Below are positions 18,694-27,633 of a DNA stretch of 50,570 nt, piece by piece. Every line of letters begins with the position of its first letter. Position 1 is the stretch's first letter. Source of the stretch: an uncultured Eubacteriales bacterium (GTDB lineage: Bacteria; Bacillota; Clostridia; Christensenellales; Aristaeellaceae). The stretch covers positions 1 to 50,570 of the forward strand of contig USCR01000002.1 in NCBI GenBank assembly GCA_900553295.1, written 5' to 3'. The notes beneath the pieces are model-generated. The model worked only from the letters and a program-made list of their open reading frames with translations, did not search any database and was not told the origin of the DNA. A program made the translations under genes and the position numbers.

Positions 18694-19358
18694 TTGCCTA
18701 CCTCCAGGAAATAGCCCACGCCCCGTTTGGACCGTATGGCAGCCGATGCGCCCAAGGAAGCCAGTTTCTTCCTAAGATATGATATGTATACCCAAACCGT
18801 GCCGATCTCCGCCTCGGAGTCCATGCCCCACACACGGCTAAGCAGGTCATCGGCCGAGTAGATTCGCCCTGGATTGCTGATGAACAGCTCCATGAGCTTG
18901 TATTCCAGCTTGCTCAAGGGTTGGGACGATGGCCCGCAGCACAGGGCGGCCCGTGACGCATCCAGGCGCAGGCATCCTGCGCTCAGCGTTCCCTCAGCTC
19001 CCCCATGGCGCAACAGCGCCTTGACGCGAACCAGCAGCTCCGCCATGGCAAAGGGCTTGACCAAATAGTCATCCGCCCCCAGCTCAAAGCCCCTCACCTT
19101 GTCCTCCACTTCTCCCTTCGCCGTAAGCAGAAGCACAGGAGTCCGCATGCCCTGGTCACGCATACGCGCAAGCACTTGCAGGCCGTCCATGCCCGGCATC
19201 ATCACATCCAGGATAACTCCGTCATATCCGCCGGCCTGGATCATTCGCAGCGCATCGTCGCCACGCAGGGCCGTATCCACACTGTATTGATGATAGGTTA
19301 ATATGTCCGCGACAGCTTCTGCCATGGCGAGCTCATCTTCCGCCAGAAGTAACCGCAT
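18690..19358 (-). CDS. OmpR-family response regulator
   Basis: 222-residue DNA-binding response regulator. The receiver domain has the acidic pocket AEDE (7-9), phospho-acceptor Asp51 in VILDVMMPGMDG, the LTAKGE threonine and the conserved lysine in YLVKPF. The C-terminal winged helix (about 125-222) has LSKLEYKLMELF, VWG and the wing YISYLRKKL, closing with KRGVGY. Preceded by GAGGTG. First gene of the kinase operon. Confidence 0.95.
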   Translation of the reverse strand: MRLLLAEDELAMAEAVADILTYHQYSVDTALRGDDALRMIQAGGYDGVILDVMMPGMDGLQVLARMRDQGMRTPVLLLTAKGEVEDKVRGFELGADDYLVKPFAMAELLVRVKALLRHGGAEGTLSAGCLRLDASRAALCCGPSSQPLSKLEYKLMELFISNPGRIYSADDLLSRVWGMDSEAEIGTVWVYISYLRKKLASLGASAAIRSKRGVGYFLEVGK

Positions 19359-19381
19359 AGCTCGTTCACCTCAACGTTTTT

Positions 19382-19410
19382 ATCATAGCCGTCTGCGCCC
19401 TGCTTTGCAA
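19382..19410 (-). promoter_or_regulatory. Promoter of the two-component operon
   Basis: Minus-strand TTGCAA (19405-19410), 17-nt spacer, TATGAT (19382-19387), 24 nt before the regulator ATG. It diverges from the marR promoter 150 nt away. Confidence 0.7.
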
Positions 19411-19559
19411 GTTGCTGTCCCAATCCTTCACGGAAAGTTTGCACTGTGTTCACATTTCTTCTGTATCATTGCTTTGTGACGGCCTTTCCAGGATGGCAAC
19501 CTTTTCCCGGGCAAATGCATATAAAAATGTGAACGATTTAAGAATTCCGCTGGAATCCG

Positions 19560-19588
19560 TTGACAACCGCGGGAATTGTCCGTATAAT
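19560..19588 (+). promoter_or_regulatory. marR-ftsH-ABC operon promoter with operator-like repeat
   Basis: Consensus TTGACA (19560-19565), 17-nt spacer, TATAAT (19583-19588). The inverted repeat GACAA-9-TTGTC lies between and over these boxes (19562-19580), the usual position of a MarR autoregulatory operator. Confidence 0.85.
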
Positions 19589-19626
19589 CGTAGCGTGCTA
19601 CACAAGCAGGAAAGGGAGATGATGTC

Positions 19627-20136
19627 ATGGGCGAGGAAGACTTGGATGTGGGCTTCCTCCTCAAGCGGATCAGCACGGCCATCGTACGCAACGCGGATCA
19701 AGGGTTCAAGCCCATAACCCTGAGCCAGATGCGGGTGATGATGTATATCGCTCACCAGCAGGGACACGCCTGCTGCCAAAAGGATATTGAGGCGCGCTTT
19801 GGCGTGGCGCATCCCACCGTGGTGGGGCTGTTAAAGCGCCTGGAAGCCAAGGGGCTTGTCGTCACATCCATGAGCGAAAAGGATAAGCGTCGAAAGGAAG
19901 TTTACCTCACTGCCGCCGGTAATGCGCTGCTGGACGATGCGGCAGTCCACCGGACAGCCATGGAGCAGCAGCTGCGCAAGGGATTGACCGAGGACGATCT
20001 GCGTCTATTGCGGCGGTTATTAACACAGATTTACCAAAATGCCCTGGAGGCAACGCACGGCCCCTGCTCCACGCCGATATGTGACCCGTTGCCGTCAACG
20101 CCTACCATTGAAGAAGGTGAACATACACATGGATGA
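19627..20136 (+). CDS. MarR-family transcriptional regulator
   Basis: 169-residue winged-helix repressor-type regulator. The DNA-binding core reads LSQMRVMMYIAHQQGHACCQKDIEARFGVAHPTVVGLLKRLEAKG with the wing MSEKDKRRKEVYLTAAG, typical of MarR. Dimerising helices flank it. The ATG at 19627 follows an AGGGAG site. It is the first gene of an operon whose last 8 nt overlap the start of ftsH, and it is followed by an ABC exporter pair; MarR proteins beside exporters usually repress them until a ligand binds. The 25-residue C-terminal tail (Pro/Ser-rich, ending in EEGEHTHG) is low-complexity and probably exists because it overlaps the ftsH ribosome site. Confidence 0.93.
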   Translation: MGEEDLDVGFLLKRISTAIVRNADQGFKPITLSQMRVMMYIAHQQGHACCQKDIEARFGVAHPTVVGLLKRLEAKGLVVTSMSEKDKRRKEVYLTAAGNALLDDAAVHRTAMEQQLRKGLTEDDLRLLRRLLTQIYQNALEATHGPCSTPICDPLPSTPTIEEGEHTHG

Positions 20137-22030
20137 TAAGAAAAGGAAGAAAATCATTATCGGCTGCGTCATCGCCATGATTGCGGTGATGATTCTCAAC
20201 AGCCTCGTATACAGCCAGCTGTTCAGCACGCAAACGCAGCAAACGGAAGTAAGCTACAACACCTTCCTGGACGACCTGAATGCCAAGAACGTGGATAAGG
20301 TCCAGGTGGAGCAGGACGTGATCTACTACACCCGCCGCTCGGAGGGCACCGGAGATTCCCGTCTGCCTGAGTGGCTCATTGCTACCAGTCCCCAGCATTA
20401 TTATTACACCATCGCCATGAATGACCCGGAACTGGTGGACCGGCTGTATGCCGCGGGAGCGACCTTCTCCCAGGTTCGTCCCCAGGAAACCTCCATTTGG
20501 ACGGTGCTGCTGGTAAATCTGATTTTGCCGTTGCTGCTGTTCTGGGGCTTGGGCACGCTGCTGATGCGCAGGATGCAAAAGGCCGGCATGGGCGGCAACT
20601 TCATGTCCTTTGGCAAAAGCAATGCCAAGGTATATGTGAAGGCTGACGGCGGCGTGAAGTTTGCGGACGTAGCCGGTGAGGACGAGGCAAAGGAAGCGTT
20701 GCAAGAAATTGTTGATTTCCTGCACAATCCTGGAAAGTACCAGCAGATTGGTGCCAGCATGCCCAAGGGTGCGTTGCTGGTGGGCCCGCCAGGTACGGGC
20801 AAAACCTTGCTGGCCCGTGCTGTGGCCGGTGAGGCGAACGTGCCCTTCTTCTCCATCTCCGGGTCGGAATTTGTGGAGATGTTTGTGGGCATGGGCGCCG
20901 CAAAGGTGCGCGACCTGTTCAAGCAGGCGGCGGAAAAAGCGCCGTGCATTGTGTTCATTGACGAAATCGATACCATCGGCAAGAAGCGTGATGCCAAGGG
21001 ACTTACCGGCAATGACGAACGAGAGCAAACCCTGAACCAGTTGCTCACGGAAATGGATGGTTTCGACGCATCCAAGGGCGTAGTCATTCTGGGTGCATGC
21101 AACCGGCCGGAAATTCTGGACCCCGCGCTGCTGCGCCCGGGCCGCTTTGACCGCCGCATTCCTGTGGAACTTCCTGACCTGACGGGCCGGGAAGAGATCC
21201 TGAAGGTGCATGCCAAGAAGGTAAAGCTCTCCGATCATGTGGATTTCCGGGCCATTGCCCGGGCCGCAGCGGGTGCCTCCGGTGCGGATTTGGCAAACCT
21301 CATCAACGAGGCCGCCCTGCGCGCCGTTCGCATGGGCCGTGACAAGGTGATTCAGGAGGACCTGGAGGAAAGCATTGAAACCGTTGTGGCTGGTTTCAAG
21401 CGCAAGAACCAGGTGCTGAATGAAAAGGAAAAAGCTGTGGTCAGCTATCATGAGGTCGGGCACGCCATGGTGGCTACCTTGCAAAAGGCTTCCGCGCCTG
21501 TGACAAAGATTACCATTGTTCCCCGCACTTCCGGCGCGCTGGGTTACACCATGCAAGTGGATGAAGACGAGCACACGCTGCTCACCCAGGAAGAGCTGGA
21601 AAACAAGATTTGCACGCTCACTGCCGGCCGTGCCGCGGAGATGATTGCATTCCATTCCGCCACTTCCGGCGCCTCCAACGATATTGAGCAGGCCACCAAG
21701 CTGGCACGTGCCATGGTCTCCCGCTTCGGCATGAACCAGGACATCGGCATGGTAGCGCTGGAAACCGTACAGAACGCTTATCTGGGTGGCGATACCTCCC
21801 TGAGCTGCTCCGATGCGCTTGCCGAGGAAATCGACCGTAAGGTGATTGCACTGGTGAAGGCGCAATACGAGCGTGCTGTAGCCCTCCTTACCGCGCACCG
21901 GCCGCAGCTGGATTATCTGGCCAAGGAGCTGTACGAGAAAGAGGTACTCTCCGGCGAAGAGTTTAACCGGATGATGCAGCAGGGGCTCCCGCAGGAACAG
22001 GAAGATGCGGCGCCATCCACCGCCAACTAA
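20129..22030 (+). CDS. ftsH: FtsH-type membrane ATP-dependent zinc metalloprotease
   Basis: Membrane-anchored AAA+ protease, 633 aa from the ATG at 20129. Two helices (about 9-30 and 122-145) bracket a short extracytoplasmic domain. The ATPase has Walker A GPPGTGKT (219-226), Walker [10 protein letters not shown] (about 273-281) and the second region of homology ending in RPGRFDRR. The zinc site is HEVGH (441-445; most FtsH have HEAGH) with a downstream acidic ligand region. The start overlaps marR by 8 nt with GAAGGTG upstream. Whether this is the housekeeping FtsH, usually near hpt/tilS, or a second copy dedicated to this operon cannot be told here. Confidence 0.93.
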   Translation: MDDKKRKKIIIGCVIAMIAVMILNSLVYSQLFSTQTQQTEVSYNTFLDDLNAKNVDKVQVEQDVIYYTRRSEGTGDSRLPEWLIATSPQHYYYTIAMNDPELVDRLYAAGATFSQVRPQETSIWTVLLVNLILPLLLFWGLGTLLMRRMQKAGMGGNFMSFGKSNAKVYVKADGGVKFADVAGEDEAKEALQEIVDFLHNPGKYQQIGASMPKGALLVGPPGTGKTLLARAVAGEANVPFFSISGSEFVEMFVGMGAAKVRDLFKQAAEKAPCIVFIDEIDTIGKKRDAKGLTGNDEREQTLNQLLTEMDGFDASKGVVILGACNRPEILDPALLRPGRFDRRIPVELPDLTGREEILKVHAKKVKLSDHVDFRAIARAAAGASGADLANLINEAALRAVRMGRDKVIQEDLEESIETVVAGFKRKNQVLNEKEKAVVSYHEVGHAMVATLQKASAPVTKITIVPRTSGALGYTMQVDEDEHTLLTQEELENKICTLTAGRAAEMIAFHSATSGASNDIEQATKLARAMVSRFGMNQDIGMVALETVQNAYLGGDTSLSCSDALAEEIDRKVIALVKAQYERAVALLTAHRPQLDYLAKELYEKEVLSGEEFNRMMQQGLPQEQEDAAPSTAN

Positions 22031-22041
22031 ACAGTTATCCT

Positions 22042-22081
22042 CCTTCGAAGGCTGTCCTTTCCTATGGGCAGCCTTTGAAGG
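22042..22081 (+). other. Strong 16-bp hairpin between ftsH and the exporter genes
   Basis: CCTTCGAAGGCTGTCC (22042-22057) pairs with GGGCAGCCTTTGAAGG (22066-22081) across 16 bp with two G-U pairs and an 8-nt loop. It is followed by CGTAATTTA rather than a U-tract, so it is not a standard terminator. It lies 12 nt after the ftsH stop and 37 nt before the next ATG, and could protect or process the mRNA or attenuate readthrough. Confidence 0.7.
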
Positions 22082-22118
22082 CGTAATTTATGGATAAGAG
22101 AAGGAGGAAAGACGATTT

Positions 22119-23873
22119 ATGATCAAGCGTCTCGCGGGAAGTATCCGCGAATTCAAGAAGCCAACGCTTCTAACGCCCTTGTTGATGATCCTGGAAGTCG
22201 CAATGGAATGCTTGATTCCCATGATCATGTCCAAACTGGTGGACTATGGTATTAACGAACAGAACATGCAGCAGATTTTTTTCTGGGGAATACTGCTGGT
22301 ATGCGCTGCGGCATTGAGCCTGTTCTTTGGTGCCATGGCTGGCCGCACCGCCGCCGTAGCCTCCTGCGGTTTTGCGCGAAATCTGCGGCACGACATGTAT
22401 GAAAACATTCAAACCTTTAACTTCCGCAGCATTGATAAGTTCTCCACCGCCAGCCTGGTAACCCGCCTGACCACGGACGTTACCAACGTGCAGAATGCTT
22501 TCCTGGTCATGACGCGCATGGCTTTCCGTTCACCGGTTATGCTCATTTTCGCATTTATCATGACTTTTTCCATTGAAGCGCGCGTGGCCTGGGTCTTTTT
22601 GCTAGTGACACCATTGCTGGCCATTGGTTTGTTCCTGATTATCTCCAAGGTACATCCGCTGTTTACCACCATCTTCCGGACCTATGATAAGCTGAACGCG
22701 GTGGTGCAGGAGAACCTGCACGGCATCCGCGTGGTAAAGAGCTTTGTGCGTGAAAAATTTGAAATTGACAAATTCAACGGCATTTCCGAGCGTATTTTCA
22801 AGGACTTCTCCAAGGCGGAGAAGCTGCTTTCCCTGAACATGCCGCTGATGCAGTTCTGCATGTACGCCTGCATGATTCTCATCTCCTGGGTCGGTGCCCG
22901 GCTAATCGTTACCACCGGCGGCGATCCTGTAACGGGCTTCTCCACAGGCGAATTGATGAGCATGCTGACCTACGTCATGCAAATCCTCATGAGCCTGATG
23001 ATGCTCTCCATGATTTTCGTCATGCTGACCATGTCCCGTGCCAGCGCACAGCGTATTACCGAAGTGCTGGAGGAGCGCAGTGATCTGCATGATGGCGAAA
23101 AGAATCTGAAAGATGTACCCGATGGCAGCATCGATTTCGAGCACGTGAATTTCAGCTATTCCGGCAATAAGGATCACCTGAGCCTGAAGGATATTTCCCT
23201 TCATATCCCCTCCGGGGCCACCGTGGGCATCCTGGGCGGAACAGGCAGCGCCAAATCCACGCTGGTCAACCTGATTCCCCGGCTGTATGACGTAACCGAT
23301 GGCAAGGTTTGCGTGGGCGGCCACGATGTGCGTGACTATAATCTGGAAGCGCTGCGCAACCAGGTTGCCGTCGTACTGCAAAAGAACGTGCTCTTCTCCG
23401 GCACCATCAAGGACAATCTCCGCTGGGGCAACGAAAATGCCACGGACGAGGAAATGCTCCATGCCTGCCGCCAGGCACAGGCTGATGAGTTCATTCAGTC
23501 CTTCCCCAACAAGTATGATACTTATATTGAGCAGGGTGGTACCAACGTATCCGGCGGACAGAAGCAACGGCTTTGTATTGCCCGTGCCCTGCTGAAAAAG
23601 CCGAAAATACTTATCATGGATGACTCCACCAGCGCCGTGGACACGCGGACGGATGCCATGATCCGCAAAGCCATGCGCGAAGAGTTGCCCCATACGACCA
23701 AGCTGATTATTGCGCAGCGTATCTCCTCGGTACAGGAAGCGGACATGATTATTGTGCTGGATAATGGCGCGATTTCCGCTGTGGGCACCCATGAGGAGCT
23801 GCTACGCACCTCCCCCATCTATCAGGAAGTTTATTATACGCAGCAGAAAGGAGGCAGCAACGATGATGAATAA
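22119..23873 (+). CDS. ABC exporter half-transporter, degenerate-site subunit
   Basis: 584-residue type IV (MsbA-like) exporter: six membrane helices (about 15-310) fused to an ATPase. Walker A is GGTGSAKST with Ala378 where Gly normally precedes the Lys. The signature is VSGGQ, and Walker B ends in MDDSTS, with Asp where the catalytic Glu is expected. These changes mark the subunit that carries the non-hydrolysing site of heterodimeric exporters such as BmrCD. Substrate unknown; lipids, peptides or drugs are typical. AGAAGGAGG site before ATG; the stop overlaps the next gene by 11 nt. Confidence 0.93.
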   Translation: MIKRLAGSIREFKKPTLLTPLLMILEVAMECLIPMIMSKLVDYGINEQNMQQIFFWGILLVCAAALSLFFGAMAGRTAAVASCGFARNLRHDMYENIQTFNFRSIDKFSTASLVTRLTTDVTNVQNAFLVMTRMAFRSPVMLIFAFIMTFSIEARVAWVFLLVTPLLAIGLFLIISKVHPLFTTIFRTYDKLNAVVQENLHGIRVVKSFVREKFEIDKFNGISERIFKDFSKAEKLLSLNMPLMQFCMYACMILISWVGARLIVTTGGDPVTGFSTGELMSMLTYVMQILMSLMMLSMIFVMLTMSRASAQRITEVLEERSDLHDGEKNLKDVPDGSIDFEHVNFSYSGNKDHLSLKDISLHIPSGATVGILGGTGSAKSTLVNLIPRLYDVTDGKVCVGGHDVRDYNLEALRNQVAVVLQKNVLFSGTIKDNLRWGNENATDEEMLHACRQAQADEFIQSFPNKYDTYIEQGGTNVSGGQKQRLCIARALLKKPKILIMDDSTSAVDTRTDAMIRKAMREELPHTTKLIIAQRISSVQEADMIIVLDNGAISAVGTHEELLRTSPIYQEVYYTQQKGGSNDDE

Positions 23874-25800
23874 AGGACGTGGAGCCATGCGCGGGCAACC
23901 TTTGTCCGGCAAGGCGCTGAAAAACCTGAATCGTCAAACCATTCAGCGGTTGATGCAATACATCAGCAAGTATAAGCTTCCCTTCATTGCCGTAGCTGTC
24001 TGTATCATTATCAGTTCAGTGGCCTCGGTTGTGGCGTCCCGTTTCCTGCAGACGCTGATTGATGACTATATCGAGCCGCTTCTTCTCCAGCCTGTGCCTA
24101 ATTTTTCCGGCCTGTCGCGGATGCTGTGCCTGATGGCTGCGGTCTATCTGGCTGGCGTACTCGCAACGCTGCTGTATAACCGTATCATGGCGGTTATCGC
24201 TCAAGGCACGCTGAAGGAAATCCGTGATGACATGTTTGCCCACATGCAGACCTTGCCCATCAAGTATTTCGATACGCATACCTTCGGCGATACCATGAGC
24301 CATTTCACCAACGATACGGATACCCTGCGGCAGATGATTTCCCAGAGCATTCCGCAAGTGTTTGCCTCTGCGATTTCTGTTATCGCGGTGTTCTGCACCA
24401 TGCTCTCCATCAGCGTATGGTTGACGCTGGTGGTATTGCTGGCAACAGCGCTCATTCTGCGGATAACCGCCAAAATTGCTGGCAACTCCGGCAAGTACTT
24501 TATTGCCCAGCAGACCTCCTTGGCTGACGTAAACGGTTATATCGAGGAGATGATGAACGGGCAGAAAGTTGTTAAGGTATTCTGCCACGAAGAGAAGGCT
24601 ATGGAGGAGTTCAATCGCCGCAATGACGAGCTGTGCGACAATGCTACCCGCGCCAACTCCTACGCCAATATTCTTGGCCCCGTAAATAACAATATGGGCC
24701 ACTTGATGTACGCAGTGCTGGCCATTATCGGTGGCGCCATGGCCATTGTGGGCGTACCCAATCTGTCTTTCTCGGGGATGGGCGTGCTCACCCTGGGCGG
24801 CATTGCGGCCTTCCTGCAGTTGAGCCGGAACTTTATCCAGCCCATTTCCCAGGTCAGCCAGCAGCTGAACAGCGTGGTCATGGCCATGGCTGGTGCAGAG
24901 CGTATCTTCCAGCTGATGGATGAAAAGAGCGAGGAAGATCACGGCTATGTTACCCTGGTCAGCGCCCGCCGGGAGAAGGACGGCACGCTTACAGAGACGA
25001 AGGAAAAGACCGGCGTTTGGGCCTGGCGTCACCCGCACCAGGACGGCACCGTCACCCTTACGGAGCTGCGCGGCGATGTTCGCCTGGCCAATGTGGACTT
25101 TGCCTATGAAGAAGGCAAGGAAGTGCTTCACGACGTGACCGTTTGGGCCGAGCCTGGGCAGAAGGTTGCCTTTGTAGGTGCCACAGGCGCTGGCAAGACG
25201 ACCATTACCAACCTGATCAACCGCTTCTACGACATTGCCGACGGCAAAATCCGCTATGACGGTATCAACATCACCAAGATACAAAAGCCGTCCCTACGCC
25301 GTAGCCTGGGCGTGGTGCTCCAGGATGTAAACCTGTTTACCGGCACGGTGATGGAGAACATCCGCTATGGCCGCCTGGACGCCACCGACGAGGAATGCAA
25401 GGCTGCTGCGCGGCTGGTGCATGCTGATGGCTTTATCGAAATGTTGCCGGAGGGCTACAACACCGTGCTCTCCGGGGATGGTAGTGGATTGAGCCAAGGG
25501 CAGCGGCAGTTGATTTCCATTGCTCGCGCCGCCGTGGCTGATCCCCCGGTAATGATTCTGGACGAGGCCACTTCCTCCATCGATACCCGCACGGAGTCCC
25601 TGGTGCAGAAGGGCATGGACAACCTGATGAAGGGCCGCACGGTTTTCGTCATCGCCCATCGCCTTTCCACCGTGCAAAACTCCGACGTTATCATGGTGCT
25701 GGATCACGGCCGTATCATTGAGCGCGGTAGCCACGACGAGCTGATCGCCAAGAAGGGCACGTATTACCGTCTGTACACCGGCGCTTTTGAGCTGGAATAA
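23863..25800 (+). CDS. ABC exporter half-transporter, catalytic subunit
   Basis: 645-residue partner of the preceding exporter subunit. Six membrane helices (about 30-340) are followed by a Walker A GATGAGKTT and a canonical Walker B with catalytic Glu (MILDEATSS). Its signature is LSQGQ rather than LSGGQ. Paired with the first subunit, this gives one intact ATP site (this Walker A/B with the partner's VSGGQ) and one degenerate site. About 50 residues between membrane and ATPase domains (DGYVTLV-like start, rich in charged residues, with WAWRHPHQDGTV) are an insertion relative to MsbA. ATG at 23863 chosen with AAAGGAGG 8 nt upstream. Confidence 0.93.
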   Translation: MMNKGRGAMRGQPLSGKALKNLNRQTIQRLMQYISKYKLPFIAVAVCIIISSVASVVASRFLQTLIDDYIEPLLLQPVPNFSGLSRMLCLMAAVYLAGVLATLLYNRIMAVIAQGTLKEIRDDMFAHMQTLPIKYFDTHTFGDTMSHFTNDTDTLRQMISQSIPQVFASAISVIAVFCTMLSISVWLTLVVLLATALILRITAKIAGNSGKYFIAQQTSLADVNGYIEEMMNGQKVVKVFCHEEKAMEEFNRRNDELCDNATRANSYANILGPVNNNMGHLMYAVLAIIGGAMAIVGVPNLSFSGMGVLTLGGIAAFLQLSRNFIQPISQVSQQLNSVVMAMAGAERIFQLMDEKSEEDHGYVTLVSARREKDGTLTETKEKTGVWAWRHPHQDGTVTLTELRGDVRLANVDFAYEEGKEVLHDVTVWAEPGQKVAFVGATGAGKTTITNLINRFYDIADGKIRYDGINITKIQKPSLRRSLGVVLQDVNLFTGTVMENIRYGRLDATDEECKAAARLVHADGFIEMLPEGYNTVLSGDGSGLSQGQRQLISIARAAVADPPVMILDEATSSIDTRTESLVQKGMDNLMKGRTVFVIAHRLSTVQNSDVIMVLDHGRIIERGSHDELIAKKGTYYRLYTGAFELE

Positions 25801-25828
25801 TCCACCGTACGTTTCATCCAATCTACCC

Positions 25829-25867
25829 AAAAAGGCGTGCCGCAGATCGTTTGCGGTGCGCCTTTTT
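25829..25867 (+). terminator. Terminator of the marR-ftsH-ABC operon
   Basis: AAAAAGGCGTGCCGCA (25829-25844) pairs over 16 bp, with two G-U pairs, with TGCGGTGCGCCTTTTT (25852-25867); 7-nt loop. It begins 28 nt after the stop of the second ABC gene. Confidence 0.93.
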
Positions 25868-26064
25868 GCTATCCATTGCAGCGAATGAAAGCCGCGCTGT
25901 CTTCTCCCTGTGTGACATGCATCCCCCATGCTGCTTATCTTCCACCGCCAGTATTGCCGCAAAACTCCTAGTCACAGAGTATAGCGGCCAATACTCCTTT
26001 TGGGGGTATTTTCTCTGAACAAGCACAGGTTGCTTTTTCGCCATAAGAGCTTGGGGACATAGTA

Positions 26065-26100
26065 AAAGACCCGCGTCAGCGATAACTAACGCGGGTCTTT
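26065..26100 (-). terminator. SRP RNA terminator
   Basis: Arms AAAGACCCGCGT and ACGCGGGTCTTT (26065-26076, 26089-26100) pair perfectly over 12 bp. On the minus strand the hairpin ends in TCTTTTACT, 15-20 nt after the SRP RNA 3' part. The symmetric ends may also work on the plus strand. Confidence 0.85.
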
Positions 26101-26114
26101 GTTTCTTTGCAATA

Positions 26115-26240
26115 CCGGTCCACTCAAACTGGGCTAACCTGCAGCACATCCATCAAAGCGCTTACTGCTGCTTCCGTCAGGACCTGACAGGGTTCACACC
26201 GGAGGATCGCACAGGACCCAATCATCATCATGAACACGGC
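26115..26240 (-). ncRNA. ffs: Small SRP RNA (4.5S-type)
   Basis: RNA component of the signal recognition particle, which binds Ffh and targets membrane proteins. The minus strand has the diagnostic domain-IV core GTCAGGTCCTGACGGAAGCA followed by GCAGTAAG, including the GGAAGCAGC asymmetric-loop side. The apical tetraloop is UGAC (URRC class) rather than the common GGAA. Outer segments GGTCC (26214-26218) and GGACC (26117-26121) can pair to close the helix. No Alu-like 5' extension is evident, so this is the short form. Ends are estimated from the promoter and terminator. Confidence 0.93.
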
Positions 26241-26246
26241 TTAATT

Positions 26247-26275
26247 ATTATACGCCATTTCTCTCGAAAAAGCAA
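26247..26275 (-). promoter_or_regulatory. SRP RNA promoter
   Basis: Minus-strand TTGCTT (26270-26275), 17-nt spacer, TATAAT (26247-26252). The predicted RNA start is about 26240. Confidence 0.8.
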
Positions 26276-26350
26276 GCAGAAATTTGCGCCTTGCATAGCA
26301 CGCTGTGAATGGGCATGCAGGGTACCTGACTGCAAAGTTTTTCCAAGCCT

Positions 26351-27604
26351 TCAGGCTACATTCGCCAACCTTTCAATCTTCTCCTGCATAACCTCCAGCG
26401 CCTTGTTCAGCTGCGGGTCGGCCAGGTCTCCGAATTCATACATGCCGTTGTCCCCCTCCGGGAGCGCTACCTCCACATCCGGGGTAATGCCGATGCCATG
26501 CACCGTGTTTCCATTGGGCGTGAAATATTGGGCAACCGTCACCTGCATGCCCGCGCCTTCGCTGCCAACGGGAAGGACATACTGTACCACGCCTTTTCCG
26601 TAGGATTGCACGCCCACCACCGTGGCGCCTGCCCGGTCCTGCAACGCCCCGGCAAGAATTTCTGAGGAGCTGGCAGAGAATTCATTCATCAGGATCACCA
26701 GCTCCAGGTTCTCCTTACCATCCTTGGAATACTCGTACTCCCTGGTGCCGTCCTTGTACTCCAGGTAGCAAACCGTACCTTCATCCAGGAAATGATCGGC
26801 AATGGAAACAGCGTCGCTCATCCATCCCCCGGGGTTATCCCGAAGGTCCAGAATGAGTCCCCTGGCTCCCTTCGCCACAATGTCCGCAAGCGCAGCGTCC
26901 ACCTGTGTGGCGCAGTCTCCGGAAAATTCATAGAGGCGGATGTATCCCACATCTTCCGTGAGCATACCGCTCTCCACCCAGTTAACGTTCACCTGCGCAC
27001 GATTTACCGTAAAGGTAAGCTCCTCGCCGTTTCTTTCCACCACCAGGGTCACCGGCTCGCCGGGATGGCCACGCATGATGTCCACAGCGTCGTTGAGCGT
27101 GTAGACTGTTACGTCCAGGTCATCCACCTTGCGCAAAATGTCGCCCTTATGAATGCCTGCTTCCCGCGCCGGACTGTTGTCAAATACGCGGCTGATGGTA
27201 CAATCACCGGTAAGATAGGAGCCCGAAATCTGGATTCCCACACCGGCATAGTTTCCTTCATCTTCTTCCCACAGCTCAGCATAGTCCTCCGCCGTGTAGT
27301 AGAAGGTGTAGGGATCACCCAGGCCATACAGTAGTCCTGACGCCGCCCCGTCCAGCATATCCTGCTCATTCGCATCCTGGTAATAATAGGCATCCACAAC
27401 ATCCATCATTTCCAGTAGCGAATCCAGTTTCTGATACTGCTCATACAGTTCGCGGGAGATGGTCACGGTATCTCCGCTTTCCACCACATTCGTATCCGGA
27501 TTGGCGGATGGTTCAGGCGTCATGGTCAGCAATGGGAGATACGCACAACCTGCGGCCATGCATGCCACCAACGCCAGCAGAAGGATCAGCTTTCCTTTTT
27601 TCAT
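26351..27604 (-). CDS. S41 C-terminal processing protease, lipoprotein
   Basis: CtpA/Prc-type serine protease (417 aa) acting outside the membrane. The N-terminus is a lipoprotein signal with Cys20 (CMAAGC). A helical segment (about 50-110) precedes a PDZ domain (about 115-205) and the S41 catalytic domain. The Ser-Lys dyad is Ser312 in NEFSASSSEI and Lys337 in SYGKGVV, 25 residues apart as in Prc. The start has AAAGGAG. It follows the PucR-type regulator by 29 nt and is probably co-transcribed with it. Family roles include cleaving envelope or sporulation regulators; its substrate here is unknown. Confidence 0.92.
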   Translation of the reverse strand: MKKGKLILLLALVACMAAGCAYLPLLTMTPEPSANPDTNVVESGDTVTISRELYEQYQKLDSLLEMMDVVDAYYYQDANEQDMLDGAASGLLYGLGDPYTFYYTAEDYAELWEEDEGNYAGVGIQISGSYLTGDCTISRVFDNSPAREAGIHKGDILRKVDDLDVTVYTLNDAVDIMRGHPGEPVTLVVERNGEELTFTVNRAQVNVNWVESGMLTEDVGYIRLYEFSGDCATQVDAALADIVAKGARGLILDLRDNPGGWMSDAVSIADHFLDEGTVCYLEYKDGTREYEYSKDGKENLELVILMNEFSASSSEILAGALQDRAGATVVGVQSYGKGVVQYVLPVGSEGAGMQVTVAQYFTPNGNTVHGIGITPDVEVALPEGDNGMYEFGDLADPQLNKALEVMQEKIERLANVA

Positions 27605-27633
27605 GCTTCACGCTCCTTTTCCGGCGGCATAGC

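Noticed and set aside
20102..21898. A 598-codon open frame on the minus strand
   Set aside because: Antisense to ftsH, whose motifs are complete; no promoter or ribosome site.
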